Shown: piece by piece, positions 20,404-31,318 of the stretch
Position numbering within the stretch: the first letter of the stretch is position 1
Layout: every line of letters begins with the position of its first letter
Origin: Chlorella sorokiniana
Lineage: Eukaryota > Chlorophyta > Trebouxiophyceae > Chlorellales > Chlorellaceae
Assembly (NCBI GenBank): GCA_025917655.1
Contig: CP084613.1
Location: forward strand, 3,164,001 to 3,228,000
Length of the DNA: 64,000 bases
Reading direction: 5' to 3'
Translations under genes and position numbers: made by a program
Notes under the pieces: model-generated
Database searches by the model: none
Seen by the model: the letters and a program-made list of their open reading frames with translations, nothing else
What the model was told of the DNA's origin: nothing

Positions 20404-23400
20404 TCAATCATCCTTCTTGGCTTGCTGCCCTGCAGCGGCTGAAGCTGCTGCGGCACGTCGCGCGGCCGCCCCTCGGCTGGCCCGCGCCGCATCGTAGTGC
20501 GCCACGTATGCCGCAGCCCCCGCCTTGAGCAGGTAGCCCAGCCCAAGCTTGACCAGCAGCAGCCCAGCCCACACAGCCAGCGCCGCGGGCGCCGCCGCGG
20601 CCACCTGTGCGGGTTGCAGTGCTGCGAGGCTGCCCTCATGGCGAAGCGCTGCTGCGGTGAGCGCGATGCGAAAGAAGAGGGCGGCCGGCGCAAAGGGCTC
20701 AAAACCCACGGCCTTATGTATGTTGTGCGACTGCGCCCCCGCCACCCTGTCACACAGGTCACGCATGTATTCGCGGTACACGCCCGGCCTGTGGGGGAGA
20801 GGGGGGGGGGGGCGAAAGCAGGTGTGCATATGTGCGGACTTGGGGTGAGCGTTGTGGGTGAAGCCAAGGTTGCAGGGTGGGCAGGTGGAGGGTGGAGGGG
20901 CTCCAGGGTGCATGGCATGCACGGTGCAGGCAGCAGCGCAAGCACCCACCTGATCTCGTTGAACTTGCCCAGCACCGCGTGCTTGATCACGTCGATGACC
21001 ACCTCCCCCGCATAGATGCGGGCACAGCCCGCAAGCAGCACCGGGTTCGGCGAGCGGGAGCCGCTGTTGGTGGTGGTGTGGGGGGTGGCGTGATTGGGGG
21101 GGCGGGGGGGGCAAAGGGTGAGCCAACGGGCAGCCCAGGGGTTGCTAGCGGAATGGAGGCCCCGCAGCCTGGCCCAGCCCGCCGCCAGGCAGGCAGGCAG
21201 GCTCGTGCTGCGCGTGTGCGGCTCCCCGCGCACCTGTTGCCCATCTCCTCCACCACCACAAAGGCCAGCACCAGCAGCAGGTGGAAGCGCTCCACGACGT
21301 CCTGGCAGGCCAGCGTGTAAAGCTTGGTGGCGTCAAAGCGCTTCAGCACGGTGCCTGCGGGTCCAAAAGGGGGCGCAAGGAACGCAAGCGGCGGCATGGG
21401 GGCACGCAAGAAACGCAGGCGGCGGCATGGGGGCACGCAGGCTGCACATGCTTAAGTGGCACACGCGATGGGGCCTCCGCGGAGCGCAGCGACGCGATGG
21501 GAGGAGGCGACACCTGCGCCGCTCACCCTTGATCTCGGTGAAGTTGGCAGCAATCAGGAGGGCCACCAGGGTGTTCTTCTTGCTGTTCATGGCCACCCCA
21601 AACACCATGGCCTGCATGGGTGGGGCCTTGCATCGCAGGGGCATCAAGTGCAAGGCAGCCGTGCCGCCACACCCTCCGCTGCCATGCATGTGCCCGGACA
21701 CCGAGCCGCCAAGCCTTGCGGCCTGCGCACATCCCCCTTCACCTGGCTCATGAGCGTGGCGCCGTGCAGGGTGAGCAGCAGCGCCGCCACCAGCGCATCG
21801 CACGCCACGTTGTAGGCGGCGCGGCGTCCCCACCCCGCTGCCAGCTGGGTGCAGCTGGCTGCCAGGGCCTCCAGCACATCCACTCCAAAGGAGCAGCAGA
21901 TCTGCGACAGAAGAAGGGAGGCAGAATTGGGCGCTGAGCGTCGCAGGCCAGGCTTGAAGGTGCTCGGGGTTGCCGCAAGGAAGTGGCACACATGCACGCA
22001 GCTGGGTCAGCTGGTGCTTCTACCAGCGCCCACCCACACCCACCCACCTTGTCGCTCAGCTCCAGCGCGGTGTACAGCACCGACAGCTTCAGCAGCTCCT
22101 GGGTGAGGTCCTGCGCCGGGTTGTTGGGGCGGGCTGGGGCTCCGCTGGCGCGCTGCACCGGCAAGCAGCCCAGCCACCGCAGCAAGCACGGCCTCCCAGA
22201 GGGGCTCTGCTCGCTGCCGCGGGCTTGTTGCTTTGCCCAGCCCCGCCCCCACCCCCCAGCCATGCACACCTTCATCCAGAAGTAGAGGGTTCCGGCGTTG
22301 AGGTTCCACAGGAACAGCACCACCCCCAGCGACATGGCGGCGCTCAGCACGTCAAACAGCTGGTCGCCACGCAGCGGCACGTGCCACCCAGCAGGCCTGC
22401 CCTGCGTCGCCGTCGCCGTTCCCCCTGCCGAAGCTGCGCCTGCTGCTGCCGCGCCTGCTGCTGCATGTGGGGATGCTGCGCGCGGTGCTGCCGGAGCGGC
22501 GTCGCTGCTGCCGGCCTGGGAGAGCAGGCTGCGGCCCAGGGCCAGCAGCGCAAGGCCCACACGCAGCGGCAGCAGCGTGAAGATGGCCTGCAATGAGCGC
22601 AGGCGGGCGGCGGCAGCCTGCTTGTGTCTGCAACCGATGCTGCGCAGCTAGGCACCAACCAAGCAGCAAAGGAGGGTCTTCTGCCCATCTTTAAGCGCAG
22701 CGCCCCCAAGCTCCGCTTCCCTCCACAGCCCTCCACGCTGCGCCCACCAGGAACGAGTCGAGGCAGACAGCGACACCAAACAGCAGGAAGCGCTCCAGCT
22801 GGTACGGTACTGCCACCAGCGCGTTGTACACACGGTCCCGCTCAGTCTGGCCCCACACCACGTCGGCGGTGGGGTAGCTGGGGCCCGGGCGCAGCTCAGC
22901 CGCAAAATACGCCGCAAAAGGCTGGCCAGGTGCCGGCGCGGCTGCAGGAGAGGCGGTGGAGCTGGGGTGAGGCATGGCAGGGGGCTGACACAACACGTGG
23001 TCGTACAGCTGTGCAGCAAAGCGGCAGAGACCGTGCCGGTGAAGCTGGCAGGCAGCTCACCCCTCCGCAGCGGCGGCGTGGCAAGCGTCGCGCCGGCCCC
23101 GGCGCCGCCGCGCCGCTGCTGCCAGCCGCGCTGCCGCCGCCGCGGGGTGCCTCGGGATGCCCTCCAGGGCGGAGCCGCGGTCGGCGTCGTGGCGGCGGGC
23201 CGTGGAGATGGTGAGGGCGGCTACATCGCTCTTTGAGCTGCGCAGGGCCGCCTTGGCCGCCAGGTTGTGCAGGTCGAGGGCCGAGTGGCTCAGGCTGTCC
23301 TGCCGCCCGGCAGGCCCTCACCACGCTCCGCCGACGCCCCCTGCCGCGCCATGCCCCCCGCCGAGCGCTGCTGCGCCGCCGACGACCGCGGCGACGGAGG

Positions 23401-23823
23401 CACGGGCGTGCTTGCTGTGCGCCCTGCAATGCTTCCAGGGGTTGTGCTGCCGTTGCCTGCTGACGGCCGCTGCAAGGGGGCTGGGTCGCGTGGGCTCTGG
23501 GCCGGGGTTGCATCCAGTGAAGACACCCGCTCCACCGCCTGTGCCAGCAGCCCTGGCGGCAGGCTGGTTGCCCGCGGTGGCGACGGGCAGCTGCCGCACA
23601 AAAACTCGTGACCCTCGCTCCCCACCGGGGTGGCGCTGCCCGCGCTGCTGCCCTCCCCTTCTGACGCCGCGAGCAGAGAGCTGCCAGCGAGCACTCCCAC
23701 CGCCTTGCGTCGGTGCCGCTGCTTGCGGCTCCTGCCGCCGACGGTGGTCCAGTCGCCATTGCCACCGCTATTTCGCCGTTCCTGTCCCCCTATAATCGCA
23801 TCGACAGGGGTGCTGGCCTGCAT
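20404..23823 (-). CDS. POD1: TAPT1/POD1-family multispanning membrane protein
   Basis: TAPT1 (animals), POD1 (plants) and Emp65 (yeast) are ER membrane proteins linked to protein folding and ciliary or pollen-tube traits. Exons (minus): 23061..23823, 22748..22942, 22270..22587, 22048..22110, 21743..21901, 21527..21611, 21234..21354, 20950..21063, 20404..20788. The first 250 residues are Ser/Pro/Ala-rich and look disordered. Conserved family blocks follow: QLERFLLFGVAVCLDSFL, IFTLLPLRV, ELLKLSVLYTALELSDK, ICCSFGVDVLEAL, KKNTLVALLIAANFTEIKG, LKRFDATKLYTLACQDVVER, EVVIDVIKHAVLGKFNEIR, and YREYMRDLCDRV. Several membrane helices are evident. The C-terminal tail is Ala/Lys-rich, ending QQAKKDD. The junction phases all agree; frames break in exon 1 (near 23296 and around 23090). 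Shares a 253-base divergent promoter with the fibrillin gene. Confidence 0.88.
20801..20812. repeat. 12-base G tract (poly-C in TAPT1 intron)
   Basis: On the minus strand this is the pyrimidine tract before the acceptor of the last exon of the TAPT1-like gene (20789-20790). Confidence 0.85.
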
Positions 23824-24076
23824 GGCCCAACCAGAGAGTGATCAGTTCTCGCCAAACAACAGGAGGTCGGGTATGGACGCTACGGACTACTCGGTGTAAG
23901 CCTATTGCAACGACACAATTGCTGTATTGATGGGAACAAGAGGGAACACTTTGCACACGGTGGCAGTGCCTGAACTTTTCTTCGAGGAAAAAAAACCGTC
24001 TATCACGCAATCCGCGAGTTTGTGAACTCCTCATTTCTTGTGACTGTATCACGGGGACCGTGCAGGGCTCCTCGGT

Positions 24077-25814
24077 ATGCAGCTCGCTCTATCGCTCGCC
24101 AGCGTGCCAGTGAGCACCGCTGGCACCCACGGCAGTCGCATATCATGCGTCTTACGGGCCTTCAGCGCACGCTCTGCCTTCGCTGGGCGCTCCCGGGCGG
24201 CGCCGACCCACAGCCGCCGCTCGGTTGCGCCTGCGGCCGCAGCGCCACCGGTGCCCTCTGCCGCTGACTCGGAGGTGGAGGAGCTGAAGTTGGCATTGAT
24301 TGACAGCTTCTGGGGCACTGAACGCGGTCTGTCGGCCAGCAGCGACAGCCGGGCTGAGATCAACGAGCTCATCACTCAGGCGAGCGGTCGGGGCTGCAGG
24401 CTGCACCCTTGCACCCGTCTTTCGGCCATCGCTCCGCGGCCTGCCAGCCACGATGCCCTGCCTTGTAAACCATCCTGACTGCTTGTATATGTGCGTCGCC
24501 CATGCAGCTGGAGGCGCGCAACCCCACCCCCGAGCCCAACGACGCGCGCGCCGTGCTGGGCGGCACCTGGCGCCTCGCCTACACCTCCAACTCGGAGCTC
24601 ATCGCGCTGCTGGCGCTGGCGCGGCTGCCGCTGGTCACAGTCGGGAAATCACCCAGGAGATCGACCCGCTGGGGCAGACGGTGGAGAACAGGGTGGAGCT
24701 GGCGGCGCCACTCAGGTGGGCGGGGCACGGCAGCGAGTGGCACAGGGGCTGGCATGGGAGGCGCTCCGCCATGCCTGCGCTGCCACTCGCTGTTCTGACA
24801 GCTGTTGGGACTTCAGCGGCCGGATGGTACGCATGTGTTGGATCATTGGCCGGCTCTCTGCTCTGCTCCACATGCGTGCAGCAAGACGTCCCTCAGCGCC
24901 ACCGCCACGTTTGAGGTGCGCAGCCCCAAGCTGTTGCAAGTGTCGTTTGAGGAGGGGCGCGTGGCCACCCCCCAGCTGCTGGCGGACCTGCAGCTGCCCT
25001 CCAGCCTGGAGCTGCTGGGCCAGCAGGTGGACCTCACCCCGCTACAGGCGAGCCCCCGCCGCGCGCTGAGCCTGCTCATGCTGCGTCCAGGGCGATGGGC
25101 GGCGCAGGCTGTGCTCAGGCCTGCTGCCCAAGCTGCGCCCGGGGCTGCCGTGCTGTGGTTGCCGAGCTTCCGTGGCTCACCCCCAATCTCTGCTGCTGCA
25201 GGCGGCGCTGCAGCCTGTGGAGGGGCCGGTGAGGTCGGCGCTGGGCGCGCTGAGCGGCCTGCTGAGCCAGGTGCCCGACCTGCGCATCCCGGTGCGCAGC
25301 GTGCAGGCCTCCTCCTGGCTGCTCAACACGTACCTAGGTGAGGAGGGTTGGGGCGCGGGGAGGTGGGGGAAGGGGGCGGCGGCGCTAACGCTTGAAAGGG
25401 GAGAGAGGGGGGCTGGATTGCCAGGGCCGTCACCCAACTGGATGCTTTTGTTGCAAGTCACGACCAGCCGCTCTGCTGTGCCGAAGACAGCTGGAGGCGT
25501 GATGCACCCTCTGCATGCACCCCCGCTCCACCCACAGATGACACCCTGCGCATCACTCGCGGCGACGGCGGCAGCGTGTTTGTGATGGTGCGGGAGGGGG
25601 GGCCAGCGGCGGCGCCATGCTCGCCCGCGACTGGGAGGCTCTGGAAGAGAGGGACCCGCCGCCCGCCTCCACCGGCAGCGTGGACGTGGCGGCCGCCAGC
25701 GTGGCGACGTCGCGGCAGCAGGTGTCTGCTGTTGTGGTGGAGCAGGTGGAGCACTCGGCCATCATTGAGGATGGCGAGCCGAGCGGCAACGGCAGCGGCA
25801 ACAACTTCAACTGA
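24077..25814 (+). CDS. Plastid lipid-associated protein / fibrillin
   Basis: PAP/fibrillin family, lipid-binding proteins of plastoglobules and thylakoids. Exons 24077..24379, 24508..24715, 24882..25047, 25202..25337, 25538..25814. An N-terminal transit peptide rich in Ser/Arg/Ala (SARSAFAGRSRAAPTHSRRS) is followed by the family core: LALIDSFWGTERGL, RAEINELITQLEARNPTP, GGTWRLAYTSNSEL, EITQEIDPLGQTVENRVEL, FEVRSPKLLQVSFEEG, LELLGQQVDLTPLQ, and LNTYLDDTLRITRGDGGSVF. A variable tail ends GNGSGNNFN. Two of its four introns have GC donors (24380-24381 and 25048-25049). Frames break by one base near 24644 and in the run of seven G at 25596-25602. Which fibrillin subgroup it belongs to is not settled. 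Confidence 0.9.
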
Positions 25815-26101
25815 GCAGCGCCATTGGGACCCTGCAGCCTTTCAACCCGCGCGGCAGCAGGCACGCCACTGCCTTTGCAGCCGGGCGGCCTTGTGTTGCC
25901 CGGAACCTTTCGGAGCTGCTGCGCCTTGTAACCCTCCCCTCCATTTAATCCATCACTGCATCCTCCTGAACGTCTTTGCCTTGAATGAACCTGCCCCTGG
26001 AATGCCCCGCTAATGGCCGTCGTTGTTTACAACTTTTGAGAGTGTACACAGTCACAAGCAATGTGGGTCAACGCCAGAACCCAAACTGGGCCGCCATGCC
26101 T
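25815..26101. other. Convergent 3' region (fibrillin / ZZ-BLES03)
   Basis: About 290 bases between stop codons. No other feature recognised. Confidence 0.35.
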
Positions 26102-27529
26102 TCATGCCAGCCAAGCCTCGTAGACCGTGGGCTTCAGCTGCCACTCGTTCTTCGAGTCTGCAGGGTTGCAGGGAAGCGGCGCTGGGGTCTCCACAGCAGC
26201 CCAACAGCCGACACTGGTGGCAGTGTTGTGAGGGGCTGCACCGCGCTCACACCACGGCTGCACTGCCCCCACTCACAGATGCCTAGGTGCGTGTAAATAT
26301 CAGCCTTGTACAGCAGGCGCCTGTCCTGCAGCAGCCCCGGGGGGATGGCCTGCTGCAGGCGACGCCGCACCCGCTGCACGTCCTCCCTGTCGGTGCAGTC
26401 CCGCGTGTAGGCCAGCAGCACCCAGGAGGCGTCGCCGTCAGGGCCCGCGCTGCTGACTTTGGCCGAGCTGCACAGCGGCGGCTGGGCGCACACGCCCGCG
26501 CGACGGCCGCCCAAGCGGCGTCCGCCTCCGCCCGCTGCGGGCAAACAGCATCCACTTGCCCTTCAGGATGCGGTGCTTCACTGCCAGGGCCTCCACGTCG
26601 GCGGCGGTGAGGCGCCGCCCAGCCTTGGCTGCCGCACGGACCACCTGCTCCCACTCCTCCACAGCGGCATCCACGCGCTCGTCCTCGGCCGTGACGACAG
26701 GCTCCTGTTGCGGCCGCTGCCGCTGCTGCTGCTGCTGCTGCTGCTGTGGCGTGCTTGCAGCATCTGGGCGGTCCACCACAATCCATGCCACATCGCGGCA
26801 GCTGGACGTCGATGGGCGAAAGGTCTGCAGGAATTTTTCCAACCCTTCCCGTGTACCGAGCTGGCTGCTGCGGTCGGCGCCACCTTCGCTGCATACCTCC
26901 TGCATTTTTTGATGCGTCTGCTGCTGCTCTACGTGCTGCTGCTCCTCTTCCTCCTTCCTCTGCTGCTCGTGCTGCTGCTGCTCTTGCTGCTGGTCGGACA
27001 CTGCCCCGCGGCCGCCTACGCTCTCCTCCGCGGGGTGAACACGACGGCGCGCTCAGGGCCGTCCACTATTCTGGCAAACTGATGGCTGGGGTGCAGGCAG
27101 GGAACTGCCGTCTGCAAAGCCGCCCACTTCTGGGAAAGGTCCTTGCTGTGAAGCTTGGAGACCCATTTTCTGGGGCGGCGCTGCTGCTGGCGAGCAGCGG
27201 GCTGCGGCGCCGCTTCTTGCGCCATCTTCACCCGAGCGGCCACCAGCGCTCGCATGCAGTTTCCACAAAGGTCAATGTCTTCGCAAACGGTGCATTTGAA
27301 CCTGGCACCCAGGGGGTTGAAGTAGAGGGTTTCAGGCGGGCAGCAGCGGCAGCAGGCGGCAGGCGGCAGTCTAGGCGTGAACCACATCTGTGTGCAAGGC
27401 CAACTGTCACCTTTTACCAACGATGGGCTCGCGTTCACAACCGTCACAGGTGATATCGACGTGCTCAATACGCCAAAACGGGCTGTCTTGGCGCATTGCC
27501 GCCCGAACCGCTGCGTACGAATCATTCAT
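26102..27529 (-). CDS. ZZ zinc finger plus BLES03 (UPF0696/DUF1917) domain protein
   Basis: Exons (minus): 27411..27529, 26277..27301, 26102..26157. Start MNDSYAAVRAAMRQDSPFWR leads into a ZZ-type zinc finger split by intron 1: HVDITCDGCEREPIVGKR then FKCTVCEDIDLCGNC, with the expected cysteine pairs. A middle part rich in Gln/Glu (QQQEQQQHEQQ) and an eight-residue Gln run follows. The C-terminal third matches the BLES03 family of unknown function: KHRILKGKWMLF, AAWAAVARA, CSSAKVS, then YKADIYTHLGIYSKNEWQL and PTVYEAWLA. ZZ fingers usually bind protein ends or histone tails; the BLES03 fold resembles a nucleic-acid-binding fold but has no proven role. One-base frame breaks occur near 27020, 26536 and 26480. 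The function is unknown; the domain pairing is unusual. Confidence 0.78.
26722..26750 (-). repeat. CAG repeat encoding poly-Gln
   Basis: Eight tandem CTG on the plus strand, read as glutamine codons in the linker between the ZZ finger and BLES03 domain. Confidence 0.75.
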
Positions 27530-27862
27530 CCTCGTTGACAGTCACTCGAGAGTGCCACCGAACATTGATCGAGCGGCATGCATGTGGCCAGTCTTTGGCC
27601 CAGGCAGTACAGCCAGTTGTACAGCATAGCTGAGAGCTGGGCAATGCATGCGGGCTGTTCTGCTCTGCCACAGTTATGTTTAATCGATTTATCTCTCGCC
27701 ATTGCCGCTGACATCGCGACACTGTCTATTGTGGCCGCCGTGCATGCCAGTCAAGCTTGCACTTGCCCTCACTCAACAGTTGTTCTTTTATCGGCAGCAG
27801 CAGCACTGAAAGGTATCAGACAGTGGTCCCACGTAACTTGAGCAGCCCAGAGGCGCAGCAGC
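27530..27862. other. Divergent promoter region (ZZ-BLES03 / bystin)
   Basis: 333 bases between opposed start codons. No gene or clear core element recognised. Confidence 0.4.
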
Positions 27863-30800
27863 ATGGGGAAGAAGAAGAGGAACTACGTTGAGAAGCACAA
27901 GCAGTCGCTGGGCGACCAATTAGAGAATCCTGAAACATATGGAGTCAGGGTGAGCGCCCACAGCGTATGGATGGCGGTTGGCAGCGGCGGCAGCACTGGC
28001 GCTGTGCCGCCACTGCCGATGCGCTGCTACCCCCTCCTTGATGTTGCCCCGCTACATTCCCTCCCTGCAGACGCAGCCGCGGCCCAGCAAGCGACGAAAA
28101 AGTGACGAAGAGGATGAGGAGCTGGCTGCAGAGGAGTTTGTGCCGGCGGAGATGACGCGCCGCATCCTGCGGGAGGCCCGCGAGCAGCAGGAGGAGCTGG
28201 ACGCAGAGGCGGCGCCCACCGCAGCCGCTCTCAAGCTGGGGGCGGGCCAGGGACTGGTGGCCGCGGCCGCCAAGGGCCTGCAGGACAGCGACAGCGACGA
28301 AGACTTTTCAGGTGGGGGAGAGGGGCGCCAGGCGCCGCCTGCAGCCACATCACCTCCTCCAACCTGCCTCTGCTCCCTGACGTGCCCCTGCTGCTGCGGC
28401 TAGCTCAATGCGCACCCACCCTGCATCACCCGTCCCCCCGCCCTCCACAGACGGCGGCGGCTCGCTGTACGAGTTTGACGAGGAGATTGAGGTGTCTCCG
28501 GAGGACGAGGCGGCGCTGGCGGCCTTCATGGCCCCCGACGCGGGTGCCTACCGCCAGCGCACCCTGGCCGACCTGGTACTGGAGCGCATCCGAGAAAAGC
28601 AGGCGGAGCAGGGGGTCATCGAACTACCCAGGTGCGCCTGGGCTGGGAGGCGCGGGCGTGGTTTGGGAAGGGAGCTTGAATGGGGAGAAAAAAAACGGCC
28701 AAGGGCCGGGGTGTGGGGACAGGGGTTCCACTGCGGGTGTTTGGCGCGCAGCGACAAGCCGCAGTCCTTGTGTACGGAAGAGGCAGCGTCCCCTCCGGGG
28801 GCCGCCCTTGCCTCCTCGCCGAAGGCGGACTGCCACAGCAGCCTGCGGAGCGTTGCGCCATGGCCGCTCGGCGCCTGCCGCCGTCGGCCGCAGCGCACGC
28901 GCCGCCACATTCCTCATGCCACACCCGCCACACCCAGTTTGGTTTCGAGTGCCGGGGGCACACGCCCTGGGGATGTTTGCCTAATGCACGCTCACACCGT
29001 ACGCCGCTGTGGCCGCACCCCCTTGCCTGCTGCTGTTGCGCAGGGAGGGCGAAGAGTATGTGCCCGAGGGGCTGGACCCCAAGGTGGTGGAGGTGTACCA
29101 GGGGGTGGGCAAGGTGCTCAGCAGGTACACCTCGGGCAAGGTGAGGCGTACCGCCTGCGGCAACCGCACCCGCGGCACCGCCGCTGGCACTGGCGCCGCT
29201 GCCGGCCTGCCGCTGCTGCCCCGCCCTCCTGCTGCCGCCCTGCCCGGAGGCTGATGACGAGCAGCTCCTGATTCGTTGTTGAGAACCGAACCACAACCAT
29301 GTGGATTACTCCGCTCATTGTCACTACCACTGAAGCCTGGGCATGCATCGCACGCCCGCTGCGCGCCGCTGCACCCGCTCGCCCGCCCTAGGCATGCCGC
29401 CTCTCTTTCAGCGCCAGCCTTGCCTCCCGCTCGGGTCGGTCGGCCAGCTGGTGGGTTGCCCAGCGCCTCCGCTCTGTGCGGCCCCCACCCTTCCCCCCCC
29501 GCCCGCAGGTGCCCAAGGCCTTCAAGGTCATCCCCAACCTGCAGAACTGGGAGGAGGTGCTGTACCTCACGGAGCCCGAGAACTGGACGCCCCACGCCGT
29601 GTACCAGGTGCGCCGCCGGGGGCGCAGCGCGCCGACAAGCAGCCGGCAGCGCCCGGAGCCGTCGCCGGGTGCACCTGGGCGCCCTCCTTGCTTGCGTTCA
29701 CCGAGCGCTCCCCCCCCGCCCCCCCCTTCCCTTTTCCTTCCTCGCGCCTTGCCCTGTGCCAGGCCACACGCATGTTTGTGTCCAACCTGAACCAGAAGAT
29801 GTCGCAGCGCTTCCTGGTGCTGGTGCTGCTGCCCCACGTGCGCTCAGACATACGCGCCAACAGGCGCCTGCACTTTGCGCTGTTCCAGGTGGGAGGGGAG
29901 GCACGACGCCGGCTGCGGCGGGTGTGCCGGGGCTGGCTGGCCCCGAGGAGCATTCTGCTCTCTGCTCCTCAGAGTAGGGCTTGCCCCCATCTCCGCCCTC
30001 ATTTGCCCGGACAACGGCAGGGCTCAGCTTTCAACACCCCCTCCCGGCGCAGTCCCTGAAGAAGGCCACCTACAAGGCCGCCGCCTTCTACAAGGGCCTG
30101 CTGCTGCCGCTGTGCGCCTCGGGCACGTGCACGCTTCGGGAGGCCGTCATCTTCACCTCCGTCATCCGCCGCACCTCCATCCCCGTGCTGCACTCGGCGG
30201 CAGCCATGCTGCGCATCGCAGGCGAGGCAGGAGGGCCGCGCCCGCGCGCCGCTGCACGCTTGCGCCGTACCACGCCTGCCCGGCCCTTGCCTCAGCGCGT
30301 GCGGCTCTGCCTCGCCGCCGCTGCCGGCCGTCCTGTTGCCGCCCCTCCACTACCTTGCCCGTCAGCGCTCGCGCAACCCCTCCCCCTCCGTTTTCCCTGC
30401 AGAGATGCCCTACTCCGGCACCAACTCCTTCTTCCTGCGGGTGCTGCTGGACAAGAAGTACGCGCTGCCGTACCGCGTCATCGACGCCCTCGTCGACCAC
30501 TTCCTGCGCTTCAGGACCGAGGAGCGCCAGCTGCCCGTGGTCTGGCAGCAGACGCTGCTCTGCTTCGTGCAGCGGTGAGCCGCCGCGGCTGCCGCGCCGC
30601 CGCCGCCGCCGCGGGCCCCATGCACTGCGCCTCGCCGGCACCTGGCGCCGCTTGCCCATGCCTCACCCGCCCCTTCCCCGCCAGGTACAAGAGCGAGGTG
30701 CGGCGGGAGGACAAGGAGGCTCTGCGGGACCTGGTCAAGCGCCAGCACCATTACGCCCTCACCCCGGAGATCCTGCGGGAGCTCGACTCCAGCCGGTCGC

Positions 30801-30912
30801 GCGGCGAGAGCGCCGCCGCCGCCGACTCGCAGCAGCCGGTCAGCCGGGTGGCGGCGGCGGGGCGGGGGAGGACCCACGCGACCTGGCCCCCATCATCATG
30901 ATGGACGACTGA
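27863..30912 (+). CDS. ENP1: Bystin / ENP1, 40S ribosome assembly factor
   Basis: Essential nucleolar and cytoplasmic factor of small ribosomal subunit maturation. Exons 27863..27949, 28071..28311, 28451..28631, 29044..29140, 29509..29607, 29763..29888, 30053..30221, 30403..30574, 30685..30912. The basic start [14 protein letters not shown] is followed by an acidic N-terminal third ([22 protein letters not shown]) and the conserved bystin core: [114 protein letters not shown] and [12 protein letters not shown]. The intron after exon 7 has a GC donor (30222-30223). All joins are in phase. The last exon needs one base restored in a G run near 30860 to end in APIIMMDD; otherwise it stops at 30901. 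Length is typical for the family. Confidence 0.93.
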
Positions 30913-31318
30913 CGGGCCTGACCGGTGCCACTGCTGTCGCCATCGCTGGCTTGCTGCCCCGCTGGCCCCCGCCCCAGTTCCGACCCTGATTGTTGCTGTT
31001 TTGCCTGCTTTACGACTGCTGCCCGCTCCTCATGCTTTGCTGGTCGGTTTGGATTGGCACCGCCGAGCTTTGTCACATGTCGGTTGCCAGAGGAGGCAGC
31101 AGGGCAGGGAGAAATGGCAGGCACTGCAGGGCAGGGTGCCGCTCAGCACAAGGGTTGAGGGGCCAGCAGGAATCGGCAACTCTTGCAGCATCGACGGTGG
31201 CAACTGAGGAGGCGGTCAGGTGGGAGGGGCGAGCGTCACATGAGAGCGGCGAGCCGGAAGCGGGAAAGCAGATAGTGTACAGCGGCGGCAAGCTGCAGGG
31301 GGCGCGGGCGCAGCGTGC
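30913..31318. other. Convergent 3' region (bystin / SKIP)
   Basis: About 400 bases between stop codons; 3' untranslated regions expected. No other feature recognised. Confidence 0.4.
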
